Shown: positions 32,542 to 41,215 of the stretch, piece after piece | How positions within the stretch are numbered: position 1 is the first letter of the stretch | How the letters are laid out: every line of letters begins with the position of its first letter | Assembly: GCA_900544975.1 (NCBI GenBank) | Contig: UQXI01000002.1 | Span: 43,541-107,540, forward strand | DNA length: 64,000 nt | Origin: an uncultured Eubacteriales bacterium | GTDB lineage: Bacteria; Bacillota; Clostridia; Oscillospirales; Oscillospiraceae | Reading direction: 5' to 3' | The notes under the pieces: generated by a model | Told to the model about the DNA's origin: nothing | The model's input: only the letters and a program-made list of their open reading frames with translations | Databases searched by the model: none | Program-made: the position numbers and the translations under genes

Positions 32542-34446
32542 ATGGCTAAGAATAAGAAGAGCAGTACAATTGGAAGCGCACTCCGCCGTATGTTCGGTTT
32601 GCAGAAAAAGCAGCTGAGCTTCCAGGAGGAGGAGGCACTCCAGAGTCCCGGTAAAGTGGTTGCGAAGAACTTTTTCCGCCGTCCTACGGCGGTGTTCGGC
32701 CTAGTGGTCTTCATCGTGATTTTCCTGTTTGTGATGATTGGCCCCATCTACATGCCCATTAATCTGGGATATTCCGACTCGACTCTGGCCAATATCTCTC
32801 CTGGCTATTTCATGATGGATGTTCCCTCTCAGCTGATCTCCGAAGGCGTTCATGATATCATCGCTGGTCCCACCTATGGCCTGGGCCTGAGTGAATCCGG
32901 TAAGGTTTATTCCTGGGGTTATACCCGCATCAGTGATGTCATTGATATGAAGAACATTCCCGCAGAGCTCACCGATGGCAGTGTGGACATTGCGTTTTTG
33001 GCTGCCGGCAGTGACCATGCGGTTGCAATTGATGAAGAGAACAATTTCTATTTCTGGGGCAACACCCGTCTGCGCCAGGATGCCTATGAAAGCAATTCCG
33101 ATCTGAACGGCGCTTTGCGCAGAGGCGAGCTCGAAGTGAAGCAGCTGGAAGCCGGCAACCAGTTCAGCATCATCCTGGATACCCAGGGCAATGTGTACCT
33201 CTGGGGCAACTCCTCTGGCAATGAGCTGCAGTGCCGCGATAAGGAGCGTGTGCTAGAGGGCGAGGACAAGACGCCCCGTCAGTACCAGGGCAACATTGAG
33301 AAGGTCGCTGTAACTGAACACGCCTACGTTGCCCTTCTGAAGGATGGCACCGTGGCCTATACCGGTCTGGAGAAAGACAATGCCCTTCTGACCAATCTGC
33401 CTGCTGAGCTGACCGACGGCTCTGTCCGCGTGGTGGATATTGCAGCCAGCAGCCAGAATGCAGCGGCAATTGATGAGAATGGTAAGATCTGGGTCTGGGG
33501 CGTTTCCACCCACGGCGAGAAGGCGGTTCCGGAGATGGAGTCCAAGCCTGTGAAGATCTATGGCGGCCGGTACCATTACACCGTTCTGTTGGAAAACGGC
33601 GATGTGGTGGCCTGGGGCGACGATCAGTATGGCCAGGCTTCCGTGCCCGGCTCTGTGGAGAAGGCTGACATTGCTGCCATCTACGCTGGCGGTAATCAGC
33701 ACTACGCAGTGACCAAGGACGGAAAGGTCCTGACCTGGGGTCTGAAGGGCTTCCTGTGCGGCACCGATGATCTGGGCCGTGACGTGCTGGCCCGTATCGT
33801 CAATGGCGGTAAGATGACCATGACCGTTGGCGCCATTGCCGTCATCATTTCCACCATCATTGGCCTGGTTCTGGGCGGCATTGCCGGTTACTTTGGTGGC
33901 AAGATCGATATGGTGCTGAGCCGTGTGGCGGAAGTCATTGGCGGTTTGCCCTTCCTGCCATTTGCACTGATTCTTTCGGCGGTGATTCCCAGAGAGATCA
34001 GTGTTCTGCAGAGAATGTACATCATCATGTGCGTTTTGGGTGTGTTGAGTTGGGTGCCCGACTTCCGTCTGGTCCGTGCTCAGATCTTTAGCCAACGGGA
34101 GCAGGAGTATGTGACGGCGGCCAAGGCCCTGGGCGTTAGAGAGGGACATATCCTCCGCAAGCACATCATCCCCAACGTCATGAGCGTCCTGCTTGTGTCG
34201 ATCACTCTGAATTTCGCCACCTGTATGTTAACGGAATCCACGCTGTCCTACCTGGGCTTCGGTATTCCGCTTCCCACGCCCACCTGGGGCAATATGCTCA
34301 ACAGCTGTAACAACTCCATCGTGATTCAGCAGTATTGGTGGCGTTGGGTATTCCCTGCTGCAGTCTTTGGCCTGTGCACCATCTGTATCAACCTGATGGG
34401 CGATGGCCTGCGGGATGCCATGGACCCCAAGAGCAATGGACGCTAA
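32542..34446 (+). CDS. oppC: peptide ABC importer permease 2 with inserted RCC1-type beta-propeller
   Basis: A 634-residue OppC homologue, about twice normal length. N-terminal cytoplasmic tail and OppC_N motif (SPGKVVAKNFFRRPTAVFGLVVFIVIFLFVMIGPI, TM1 about 50-70), then an insert of roughly residues 100-400, then the regular permease from GTDDLGRDVLARIVNGGK (407-424) with five further membrane segments and the EAA loop QEYVTAAKALGVREGHILRKHIIPN. The insert has seven RCC1-type repeats, each with (H/A).(V/I/A)...(D/E).G.(V/I)..WG. Their WG pairs are at 125-126, 172-173, 222-223, 319-320, 358-359 and 399-400, with TG at 274-275 for the fourth. Seven repeats make a closed propeller. By OppC topology the loop is extracytoplasmic, facing the binding protein. 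Confidence 0.92.
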   Translation: MAKNKKSSTIGSALRRMFGLQKKQLSFQEEEALQSPGKVVAKNFFRRPTAVFGLVVFIVIFLFVMIGPIYMPINLGYSDSTLANISPGYFMMDVPSQLISEGVHDIIAGPTYGLGLSESGKVYSWGYTRISDVIDMKNIPAELTDGSVDIAFLAAGSDHAVAIDEENNFYFWGNTRLRQDAYESNSDLNGALRRGELEVKQLEAGNQFSIILDTQGNVYLWGNSSGNELQCRDKERVLEGEDKTPRQYQGNIEKVAVTEHAYVALLKDGTVAYTGLEKDNALLTNLPAELTDGSVRVVDIAASSQNAAAIDENGKIWVWGVSTHGEKAVPEMESKPVKIYGGRYHYTVLLENGDVVAWGDDQYGQASVPGSVEKADIAAIYAGGNQHYAVTKDGKVLTWGLKGFLCGTDDLGRDVLARIVNGGKMTMTVGAIAVIISTIIGLVLGGIAGYFGGKIDMVLSRVAEVIGGLPFLPFALILSAVIPREISVLQRMYIIMCVLGVLSWVPDFRLVRAQIFSQREQEYVTAAKALGVREGHILRKHIIPNVMSVLLVSITLNFATCMLTESTLSYLGFGIPLPTPTWGNMLNSCNNSIVIQQYWWRWVFPAAVFGLCTICINLMGDGLRDAMDPKSNGR

Positions 34447-34459
34447 GGAGGAAGAGACA

Positions 34460-35449
34460 ATGGCATTACTTGAAACGAAAAATCTCCACACCTATTTTAA
34501 GACCCGCCGCGGCGTTGTGAAGGCGGTCAATGGTGTTTCCTATTCCATCGAGCCTGGCAAGACTCTGGGTGTGGTGGGTGAGTCCGGTTCCGGCAAATCC
34601 GTCTCCGCCATGAGTATTTTGCGGCTGCTGGATGGCAATGGCTATGTGGACTCCGGTGAGATCATCTTTGATGGAAAGGATCTCACGAAGATTCCCATGA
34701 GCGAGATGTATCATATCCGCGGCAATAAGATTTCCGTCATTTTCCAGGAGCCCATGACCGCCCTGAACCCGGTGTTCTCGGTGGAGCGGCAGCTTTCTGA
34801 GCCCTTTATCATTCACCGCAACATGTCCAAGAAGCAGGCAGCCGAGGCAGCCGTCAAGATGCTGGCGGATGTCAAAATCCCCAATCCTGAGGTTGTGGTA
34901 AAGCAGTATCCCCATCAGCTGTCCGGCGGTATGCGTCAGCGTGTTATGATTGCAATGGCTCTGGCCTGCGAGCCCAAGCTGCTGATTGCCGACGAGCCCA
35001 CAACGGCTCTGGACGTGACCATTCAGGCGCAGATTCTGCACCTGATGAACAACCTGAAGGAAGAGCACGGCACTGCCATCATGTTCATCACCCACGACCT
35101 GGGCGTCATCAATCAGATGGCCGATGATGTGGCTGTGATGTACTGTGGCCAGGTGGTGGAGCATGTCCCCGCCCGGGTGCTGTTTGCCAAGAACACCAAG
35201 CACTCCCATCCCTATACCGAAGGTCTGCTGGCTTCTGTCCCCCGTTTGGACACCAAGACAGACCGGCTGGATGCCATCCCCGGCGCCGTTCCCCACCCGC
35301 TGGACCTGCCGAAGGGCTGCAAGTTTGCTCCCCGCTGCAAGTACTGCACCAAGCGGTGTATGGAGGAAGAGCCCGAGTTGGTGAAGGTCGGCGAGAACCA
35401 GGAAGTTCGGTGCTTCTATCCGGAGAAGGAGGCGCGCCATGCAAAATAA
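34460..35449 (+). CDS. oppD: peptide ABC importer, ATPase subunit 1
   Basis: A 329-residue ABC ATPase of OppD/DppD type: Walker A GESGSGKS (40-47), Q-loop IFQEPMTALNP, signature LSGGMRQR, Walker B LLIADEPTTALD, H-loop ITHDLG, and the C-terminal oligo_HPY domain with GCKFAPRCKYCTKRC, the four-cysteine motif that holds an Fe-S cluster in some homologues. Start ATG 34460 behind AAGGAGGAAG; a longer frame upstream overlaps oppC and is not used. Normal length, unlike its partner oppF. Confidence 0.94.
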   Translation: MALLETKNLHTYFKTRRGVVKAVNGVSYSIEPGKTLGVVGESGSGKSVSAMSILRLLDGNGYVDSGEIIFDGKDLTKIPMSEMYHIRGNKISVIFQEPMTALNPVFSVERQLSEPFIIHRNMSKKQAAEAAVKMLADVKIPNPEVVVKQYPHQLSGGMRQRVMIAMALACEPKLLIADEPTTALDVTIQAQILHLMNNLKEEHGTAIMFITHDLGVINQMADDVAVMYCGQVVEHVPARVLFAKNTKHSHPYTEGLLASVPRLDTKTDRLDAIPGAVPHPLDLPKGCKFAPRCKYCTKRCMEEEPELVKVGENQEVRCFYPEKEARHAK

Positions 35450-36995
35450 AGAAGAACGCAAGGTTTTGCTCCAGATTTCCAATCTGAAGCAGTACTTCCC
35501 TGTTGGGAAGAAGGGCCTGTTTGTAAAGGCCAACGATGGCATTTCCATTGATATTTACGAAGGCGAGACCTTTGGCCTGGTGGGTGAGTCTGGCTGCGGC
35601 AAGTCCACCCTGGGCCGTTCGGTCCTCCAGCTGTATAAGCAGACCGATGGCCGCAGCATGTACTTTGGCCGCTCCATCGATGAAATTGCTCCCCAGTATG
35701 CTTACAATACCTTCCGCAATCTGGGGGCCCGGAAGGAGCATATGTTTGCCACCCGGAAGAAATACGAGGACTTCCAGGCGGAATACGACAAGCTTCCCGA
35801 GAAAGAGCAGTTCCTGAAGCATGCAGAGCTGACCAAGCTCCGCAAGGAAGCCAATGACGCCATGCTGGATGTGGCCACTTTGGTGGGCGGCCTCATTGTT
35901 GCCGAGGATATGAAGGCTGTTTCGGACATCTATATGGAAGAATTCCGGATCTCCAAAGAGCTCCGGAAGGCTGAGGATAGACGGACGGAAATTCAGCTGG
36001 ATCTGGATGACGCCGCCTTTGCCGTGAAAACGGCCAAGGAAGCAGGAAAGCCTACCTCTTCGGCAGAGACCACCTTGAATAAGTGCAAGGCAAAGATGGT
36101 CCAGTGTGAGAAAGAGATTGGAGCCATCCAGGCGCGCATTGAGGAAGTCCATGGCCGGATTGAGAAGATGCGCAAGAAGTATGAGAATCATCCGGAATTT
36201 GCCACGTACGAGGCCCATCACAGCGATGGCATTGACCTGGCCCGGTTGACTTATTCGGAAATGCGCCGCCTGCGCAGTGACCTGCAGCTGATTTTCCAGG
36301 ATCCCTATTCCTCCCTGAACCCCAGAATGACCGTGGGTCAAATCATTGGCGAGGGTATGATCGCTCATAAGTACTTCCGGAGGAACGATGACCGGATGAA
36401 GGAAGAGATCGTTCGGGTTATGGAGGAATGCGGCCTGGCGCCCTACTTCCTCCACCGGTATCCCCATCAGTTCTCCGGCGGTCAGCGGCAGCGGATTGGC
36501 ATTGCCCGTTCCCTGGCTCTGCGGCCGAAGTTCGTGGTCTGCGACGAGGCGGTTTCCGCTTTGGACGTGTCCATCCAGGCACAGATCATCAACCTCCTCC
36601 AGGAGCTGAAGGAGAAGCAGCACCTCACCTATATGTTCATCACCCATGACCTGTCTGTGGTGAAGTACATTTCCGACCGCATTGGCGTAATGTACTTGGG
36701 CAGTATGGTGGAGTTGGCTCCCTCTGACGATATCTTCCAGCATCCCCTCCATCCCTATACAGAGGCGCTGCTGAATGCCATTCCCACCACCGACGAGGAC
36801 GCTGCCAAGAAGCCAGAGGTTCTGGAAGGCGATATCCCCAGCCCGGTGAATCCGCCGAAGGGCTGCAAGTTCCATACCCGCTGCAAATACTGCACGGAGA
36901 TCTGCACCCACGTGGTCCCGGAAATGCGGGAGATCCGTCCCAACCACTTTGTGGCCTGCCATCACATTCTGGAGAAAGGCTCCAGTGAGGGCTGA
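35439..36995 (+). CDS. oppF: peptide ABC importer, ATPase subunit 2 with large helical insertion
   Basis: A 518-residue OppF homologue where about 320 is normal. Walker [10 protein letters not shown] is at 49-57, but the Q-loop [13 protein letters not shown] starts only at 285. About 80-270 is an inserted segment rich in Lys, Glu and Ala with heptad-like stretches ([28 protein letters not shown]..., [56 protein letters not shown]), most likely an antiparallel coiled coil. The rest is regular: FSGGQRQR (345-352), VVCDEAV Walker B (E370), ITHDLS (H403), and the C-terminal cysteines C476, C482, C485, C489 and C507. Overlaps oppD by 11 bases. Confidence 0.92.
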   Translation: MQNKEERKVLLQISNLKQYFPVGKKGLFVKANDGISIDIYEGETFGLVGESGCGKSTLGRSVLQLYKQTDGRSMYFGRSIDEIAPQYAYNTFRNLGARKEHMFATRKKYEDFQAEYDKLPEKEQFLKHAELTKLRKEANDAMLDVATLVGGLIVAEDMKAVSDIYMEEFRISKELRKAEDRRTEIQLDLDDAAFAVKTAKEAGKPTSSAETTLNKCKAKMVQCEKEIGAIQARIEEVHGRIEKMRKKYENHPEFATYEAHHSDGIDLARLTYSEMRRLRSDLQLIFQDPYSSLNPRMTVGQIIGEGMIAHKYFRRNDDRMKEEIVRVMEECGLAPYFLHRYPHQFSGGQRQRIGIARSLALRPKFVVCDEAVSALDVSIQAQIINLLQELKEKQHLTYMFITHDLSVVKYISDRIGVMYLGSMVELAPSDDIFQHPLHPYTEALLNAIPTTDEDAAKKPEVLEGDIPSPVNPPKGCKFHTRCKYCTEICTHVVPEMREIRPNHFVACHHILEKGSSEG

Positions 36996-36997
36996 GT

Positions 36998-37300
36998 ATG
37001 CTGCTTCGCAGAAAAGTGGATCGGGCCATGAAATGGTCCCGGGACCGCAGCCTGCAGGCTGAGGGCATTGATCCGGAGGAAGAGGAACTCAAAGCAGAGC
37101 TGCGTAAGCATAGCAGCAAGAAAGAGGAAATTCCCTCCAGGGAAGAGCTCATGGCGGAGGAGAAACAGAAGGAGCTGCAGAACCTGGAAAAGGGGGAAGT
37201 CAGAGCACTGATTCTCTCCGCGATGATCACGGTTTTTCCCGCTGCACTGGGTGTGATTCTCTTAATTGTCCTGATCGCCTATTTCTTCATGGTCCACTGA
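36998..37300 (+). CDS. small membrane protein at the end of the importer operon
   Basis: A 100-residue protein starting two bases after the oppF stop. About 70 charged residues (RRKVDRAMKWSRDRS..., EEEELKAELRKHSSKKEEIPSREELMAEEKQKELQNLEKGE) form a cytoplasmic amphipathic helix. They are followed by one membrane segment at about 75-97 (ALILSAMITVFPAALGVILLIVLIAYFF) and a three-residue tail. No known family recognised. Its coupling to oppF and its charged helix suggest it may pair with the charged helical insert of OppF, but this is speculation. Confidence 0.75.
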   Translation: MLLRRKVDRAMKWSRDRSLQAEGIDPEEEELKAELRKHSSKKEEIPSREELMAEEKQKELQNLEKGEVRALILSAMITVFPAALGVILLIVLIAYFFMVH

Positions 37301-37324
37301 TACGGAAATTTCTCATAATATGCA

Positions 37325-37367
37325 AGATCCCCATAGACACAAGCAGTTTGTGCCTATGGGGATCTTT
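37325..37367 (+). terminator. terminator of the importer operon
   Basis: AGATCCCCATAG (37325-37336) pairs with CTATGGGGATCT (37354-37365); the stem continues inward with ACACAA / TTGTG. Followed by CTTTTGC. Confidence 0.85.
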
Positions 37368-37581
37368 TGCATGTGCGATGGGCTTTGAGGGCAGTGGCGG
37401 GGTGGACAAGGATGCAAACAGGTTGCTCACTGGCAAAGGCATACTTCGACTAAGTGTAAAACAGTTTTGTGCGTCGCTTTTGATACGAAAATTTCTGCAA
37501 AGTAAAAATAGATTTATACATAGGAGGAACGGTGAGCGGTTTGGTTTCCCACTGAGGGAATGCAACTGGGGTTGCGATCCT

Positions 37582-37910
37582 GTGGGGGCGGACCTAACTG
37601 TCCGTTTTGTGGAAAGAGTGTGCGATTTCCTTTCATTTTCGGCAAATTCGTAGTGCCCACAACGGGCGGACACATGGGTCCGCCCCTACGATGATATTCC
37701 ATCATTGTGCAAGACTGGGTTCGTCGGCGATTCCACAGAATATGCCCTCTTTTCTCCCAATAGGGGGAATTTAAATGGAAAAATACGTCGGATCGTTTCG
37801 ACCCCTTCTCACCGCCCGCCGTAGGGGCGGACCTGTGTGTCCGCCCGGCAGGGACATCTTGCGTTTCGCTGCTATGCTCGGCGAATTCGGAATCCCTGCA
37901 ACAAACGGAC
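37582..37910. repeat. composite inverted-repeat element, cluster 3 (two units)
   Basis: Unit at 37582-37689 (left arm altered: GTGGGGGCGGACCTAACTG) and unit at 37821 to about 37910 (right arm lost at AACAAACGGAC), with the conserved spacer containing GGGGGAATTTAAATGG and GCGTCG. Confidence 0.82.
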
Positions 37911-37912
37911 GC

Positions 37913-37947
37913 AAAAACCCGCTGCAAATTTTGCTGTTTGCAGCGGG
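37913..37947 (-). terminator. terminator of nadE
   Basis: CCCGCTGCAAA (37918-37928) pairs with TTTGCAGCGGG (37937-37947), followed on the reverse strand by TTTTTGCG. Located 47 bases after the nadE stop. Confidence 0.85.
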
Positions 37948-37993
37948 CTCTGTTACTGGGTGGTTGCAATCGCCTTTGCCATGGATTGCGATT

Positions 37994-39925
37994 TTAAATT
38001 TCACTTTCGGAGAGCGCATCCAGCTCCTTCAGCCAGAGATCGGCGGTGGCGTCGGAGGGCATACGCCAGTCGCCACGGGGGGAGAGGGTGACGGAACCCA
38101 CCTTGGGTCCGTCGGGCAGGCAGCTGCGCTTGAACTGCTGCTGGAAGAAACGGCGGTAGAAGTTCCGGAGCCACCGCAACAGTTCGCCATTGGGATATTT
38201 TCCACGGAAGGCCAGCTTGGCCAGGCGATAGACCTTCCCCGGGGCATATCCACACCGGACTACCTGGTAGAGGAAAAAGTCGTGAAGTTCATAGGGGCCT
38301 ACCAAATCCTCTGTTTTCTGAGAAATCTCGTCGTCGGCAGGCGGCAGCAGCTCAGGGGAGACCGGGGTAGCCAGAATGTCCCGCAGAACACCAGCCAGGA
38401 CCCCTTCGGATTGAGAGGCCACGTAATCCACAATGTGCCGCACCAGAGTTTTGGGCACACCGGCGTTCACGGCGTACATACTCATGTGGTCCCCATTATA
38501 TGTGGCCCAACCCAGGGCCAGCTCGCTCAGGTCGCCGGTGCCAATGACCAGGCCGCCCAGCCGGTTGGCCAGGTCCATCAGGACCTGGGTCCGTTCCCGG
38601 GCCTGACCGTTCTCATAGGTTACAGACCGGTCTTCCGGGGGAAGTCCAATGTCGGCAAAGTGCTGGGCCACGGCTTGCCCAATGGGGATTTCCCGGAAGG
38701 TGACCCCCAGGGCCAGAGCCATGGCTTCTGCGTTGGACCGGGTTCGACGAGTCGTGCCGTAACAGGGCATGGTGACTGCCACCAGACGTTTCCGGTCCCA
38801 TCCCAGCCGGTCCGCTGCCCGGACCATCACCAGCAGCGCCAAGGTGGAGTCTAGCCCACCGGACAGGCCAACCAGGGCAGTCTTTGCTTGGGTGTGGTCC
38901 AACCGCTTGGCCAGTCCGGCGGCCTGGATGGAGAGGATTTCTTCACACCGGCTCTGCCGGCCGGCGGTATTGGCGGGGACAAAGGGATGGGGATCTATGG
39001 TGCGAGTGATGGAGGTGCTTTCTATGGGAAAATCCAAAGGCAACTCCAGTAGCTGCTCCGGCTGGGAGAAGCAATGGGTGCTCTGCCGCGTCCGTTCTGT
39101 GATCAGGTGGCGCACATCCAGCTCCGATACCAGAAGGTCCGGCTCCATGGTGGTGGACTCTGCCAGGACCACGCCATTTTCGGCAATGAGATTGTGACCA
39201 GCATATACCAAGTCCTGGGTCGACTCCTGACAGCAGGCGCAGGCATAGAGGTATCCGCACATCAGTCGGGCCGACTGCCCGGCTACCAGATCCCGGCGGT
39301 AGCTTCCCTTACCAATCACAGCCGGAGAGGCAGAGAGATTGACGATGATGGTGGCGCCTGCCAGGGCCAGGTCTTGAGAGGGTTGCCGGGGCGCCCACAA
39401 ATCCTCACAGATTTCGCAGCCCACAGAAAACTCCGGCAGCTCCGGATGCGTGAAGAGAACGTTTCCCCCGAAGGGCACCGCTTGCCCCCGACTCCAGAAG
39501 CCACTGGCTTGTCCCATGGTGGGAGGCGCCGGTGTGAAGTATCGGGCCTCATAAAACTCCCCATAATTGGGAATGTGGGTTTTGGGTATCAGAGCCAAGA
39601 CCTTTCCATTGTACAGAGCCGCTGCACAGTTATACAGCCGTCCGTTCCAGGCAAAGGGCAGACCCACAAAGGTGAGCGCATCCGCCCCGGCTGTGGCCTC
39701 CGCCACCTGGACCAGGGCAGTGAGGGCTTTGTGCCGCAGTGTTTCCTGTCCGAAAAGATCATTACAGCTATATCCAGTGAGGCATAGCTCCGGCAGGACC
39801 AGGATTCTGGCCCCCAGGCTTTTCGCCCGCAGCACGGCGGCGATACATTGTTGGGCGTTGTATGCGCAGTCGGCAACCCGCAGAGGGACCGATGCAACAG
39901 CTACTTTGACAAATCCATCGTTCAT
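37994..39925 (-). CDS. nadE: glutamine-dependent NAD+ synthetase
   Basis: A 643-residue two-domain enzyme. The N-terminal nitrilase-type glutaminase (about 5-290) has the Glu-Lys-Cys triad: E46 in LVLPELCLTGYS, K115 in LIPKTHIPNYGEF and C173 in VGCEICEDLW. The C-terminal amide ligase (about 325-640) has LVGLSGGLDSTLALLV (PP-loop 355-360), KTLVRHIVDYV and DEISQKTEDLVGPYELHDFFLY. It makes NAD+ from deamido-NAD+, ATP and glutamine-derived ammonia. Start at ATG 39925 with GAGGA upstream; TTG 39961 opens the same frame but is not supported. Confidence 0.95.
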   Translation of the reverse strand: MNDGFVKVAVASVPLRVADCAYNAQQCIAAVLRAKSLGARILVLPELCLTGYSCNDLFGQETLRHKALTALVQVAEATAGADALTFVGLPFAWNGRLYNCAAALYNGKVLALIPKTHIPNYGEFYEARYFTPAPPTMGQASGFWSRGQAVPFGGNVLFTHPELPEFSVGCEICEDLWAPRQPSQDLALAGATIIVNLSASPAVIGKGSYRRDLVAGQSARLMCGYLYACACCQESTQDLVYAGHNLIAENGVVLAESTTMEPDLLVSELDVRHLITERTRQSTHCFSQPEQLLELPLDFPIESTSITRTIDPHPFVPANTAGRQSRCEEILSIQAAGLAKRLDHTQAKTALVGLSGGLDSTLALLVMVRAADRLGWDRKRLVAVTMPCYGTTRRTRSNAEAMALALGVTFREIPIGQAVAQHFADIGLPPEDRSVTYENGQARERTQVLMDLANRLGGLVIGTGDLSELALGWATYNGDHMSMYAVNAGVPKTLVRHIVDYVASQSEGVLAGVLRDILATPVSPELLPPADDEISQKTEDLVGPYELHDFFLYQVVRCGYAPGKVYRLAKLAFRGKYPNGELLRWLRNFYRRFFQQQFKRSCLPDGPKVGSVTLSPRGDWRMPSDATADLWLKELDALSESEI

Positions 39926-39972
39926 GTGTGTTTCCTCACAATCTGGCCGCCTGAGCGGCAAATCACATCGTG

Positions 39973-40551
39973 TTACTCCAACTGATCCAGGTTCAGACTA
40001 AAGGCCGGGAGGAATTCCTCCAGGAAGTAGGTTAACTCCGGCAGGTCCATCGCCTTCATGGCGGCCATGGTCTGCCTGGCTGCGGACTCAAATTCCTGAT
40101 TACCTGCCTTTAGTTCTTCTACGCATTTGATGTAGGCCGACAGCTTATCCGCCGCTTTGACAATGGGCAGGGTCTCGGGATCGTCTTCTTGAATCAGGTG
40201 CTGGTAACTGGTCCGGAGGGCCTCCGGCAGCATGGACAGGAGCTTCTCCCCACTGATCCGCTCCACTTGCTTGTAGGCTTGCTTGATTTCCGGGTTAAAG
40301 TATTTCACCGGGGTGGGCAGATCCCCAGTGAGGATTTCTGAGGCGTCGTGATACAGCCCCGCAGCGGCGCACCGGTCCGGATCCGGGCCAGGCAGCCCTA
40401 GAATATCCCGGCGGATGAGGGCCAGCCCATGGGCCAGCACGGCCACCATATGGCTGTGCTCCTGGACGTTTTCCGAGAAGCTGTTGCGCATCAGCCCCCA
40501 CCGGGTGATGTACCGCATCCGGGAAATGAGGGCAAAAAACTTATTGGCCAT
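39973..40551 (-). CDS. YfbR-like 5'-deoxynucleotidase (HD domain)
   Basis: A 192-residue HD-superfamily phosphohydrolase. The pattern FALISRMRYITRWGLMRNSFSENVQEHSHMVAVLAHGLALI, then GLYHDASEILTGDLPTPVKY, fits YfbR (H...HD...D metal site), as does VKAADKLSAYIKCVEEL. YfbR removes phosphate from deoxynucleoside 5'-monophosphates. Start ATG 40551 with GGAGG 7-8 bases upstream; it overlaps the preceding HAD gene by 11 bases. Upstream frame extension overlaps that gene and is spurious. Confidence 0.85.
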   Translation of the reverse strand: MANKFFALISRMRYITRWGLMRNSFSENVQEHSHMVAVLAHGLALIRRDILGLPGPDPDRCAAAGLYHDASEILTGDLPTPVKYFNPEIKQAYKQVERISGEKLLSMLPEALRTSYQHLIQEDDPETLPIVKAADKLSAYIKCVEELKAGNQEFESAARQTMAAMKAMDLPELTYFLEEFLPAFSLNLDQLE

Positions 40552-41197
40552 GGAGGAGTTCCTCCAGTGCATCCGGGACTTCCACCGGGCTGTGGCACAG
40601 GCGGTGGGCGCCTGCGGCCAGCAGTTCCCCTTCGCTCCGGTAGCCCCAGCACGCGGAAATGCAGGGAATCCCGGCAGCCCGGGCGGTGGCGACGTCCACT
40701 TCAGAGTCGCCAATGTAGACGGCGTTTTCCCGTGGCGTATCCAGCAGCTCCAGGGCGCGGAGTGCCATATCCGGCGCCGGCTTCCGTGGAAGCCCTGGCC
40801 CCTCGCCCAGGGCCAGATCAAAGGTGGGGAAATAGGTTTTCCAGAGCGCTTTGGTGGCGTTGTCCGGCTTGTTGGAGACAATGGCCAGACGCCAGCCTGC
40901 TGCCCGCAGCCGGGCGGCGGTCTCCAGGATGCCGTCATATGGCCGGGTGGTCTCGTTGCAGTGTTGTGGATAGTATGCCCGGTAATAGGCCATCATTTCT
41001 GGAAAATTTTCCGGTTCGCCTCCAACAGCTCGGCGCATTTGCTGGATGGCGCCGTTGCCGACGAAGGTGCGGATTTCCTCCAGGCTTCGTTCCGGCAGCC
41101 CAAAGGCCCGCAGGGTGGCGTTGGTGGCATTGGTCAGGTCTTGCAGCGTGTACAGCAGGGTCCCATCCAGGTCCCATAAAATGGCTTTGTTCATCAC
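40541..41197 (-). CDS. HAD-superfamily phosphatase, phosphoglycolate phosphatase-like
   Basis: A 218-residue HAD subfamily IA enzyme: motif I ILWDLDGTLLYTLQDL (nucleophile Asp), motif II LAIVSNKPDN, motif III lysine in GLPRKPAPDMAL and motif IV VYIGDSEVDVATARAAG. A helical cap lies between about 15 and 90. The layout matches Gph/PpaX-type phosphatases; the substrate cannot be fixed. Middle gene of a reverse-strand run with the YfbR-like and RlmI-like genes, 18 bases after the latter. Confidence 0.87.
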   Translation of the reverse strand: MMNKAILWDLDGTLLYTLQDLTNATNATLRAFGLPERSLEEIRTFVGNGAIQQMRRAVGGEPENFPEMMAYYRAYYPQHCNETTRPYDGILETAARLRAAGWRLAIVSNKPDNATKALWKTYFPTFDLALGEGPGLPRKPAPDMALRALELLDTPRENAVYIGDSEVDVATARAAGIPCISACWGYRSEGELLAAGAHRLCHSPVEVPDALEELLHGQ

Positions 41198-41215
41198 ATT
41201 GACCTCCGTTTTGAC

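Larger units (their letters stand above)
37301..37993. other. gene-free stretch: terminators and repeat cluster 3
   Basis: Contains the importer terminator, about 180 bases with no feature recognised, the paired repeat units, and the nadE hairpin. ORFs here derive from the repeats. Confidence 0.7.

Noticed and set aside
35109..36965. 618-residue open frame antisense to oppD-oppF
   Set aside because: Shadow of strongly GC3-biased genes; no start signal, and it crosses the boundary between two real genes.
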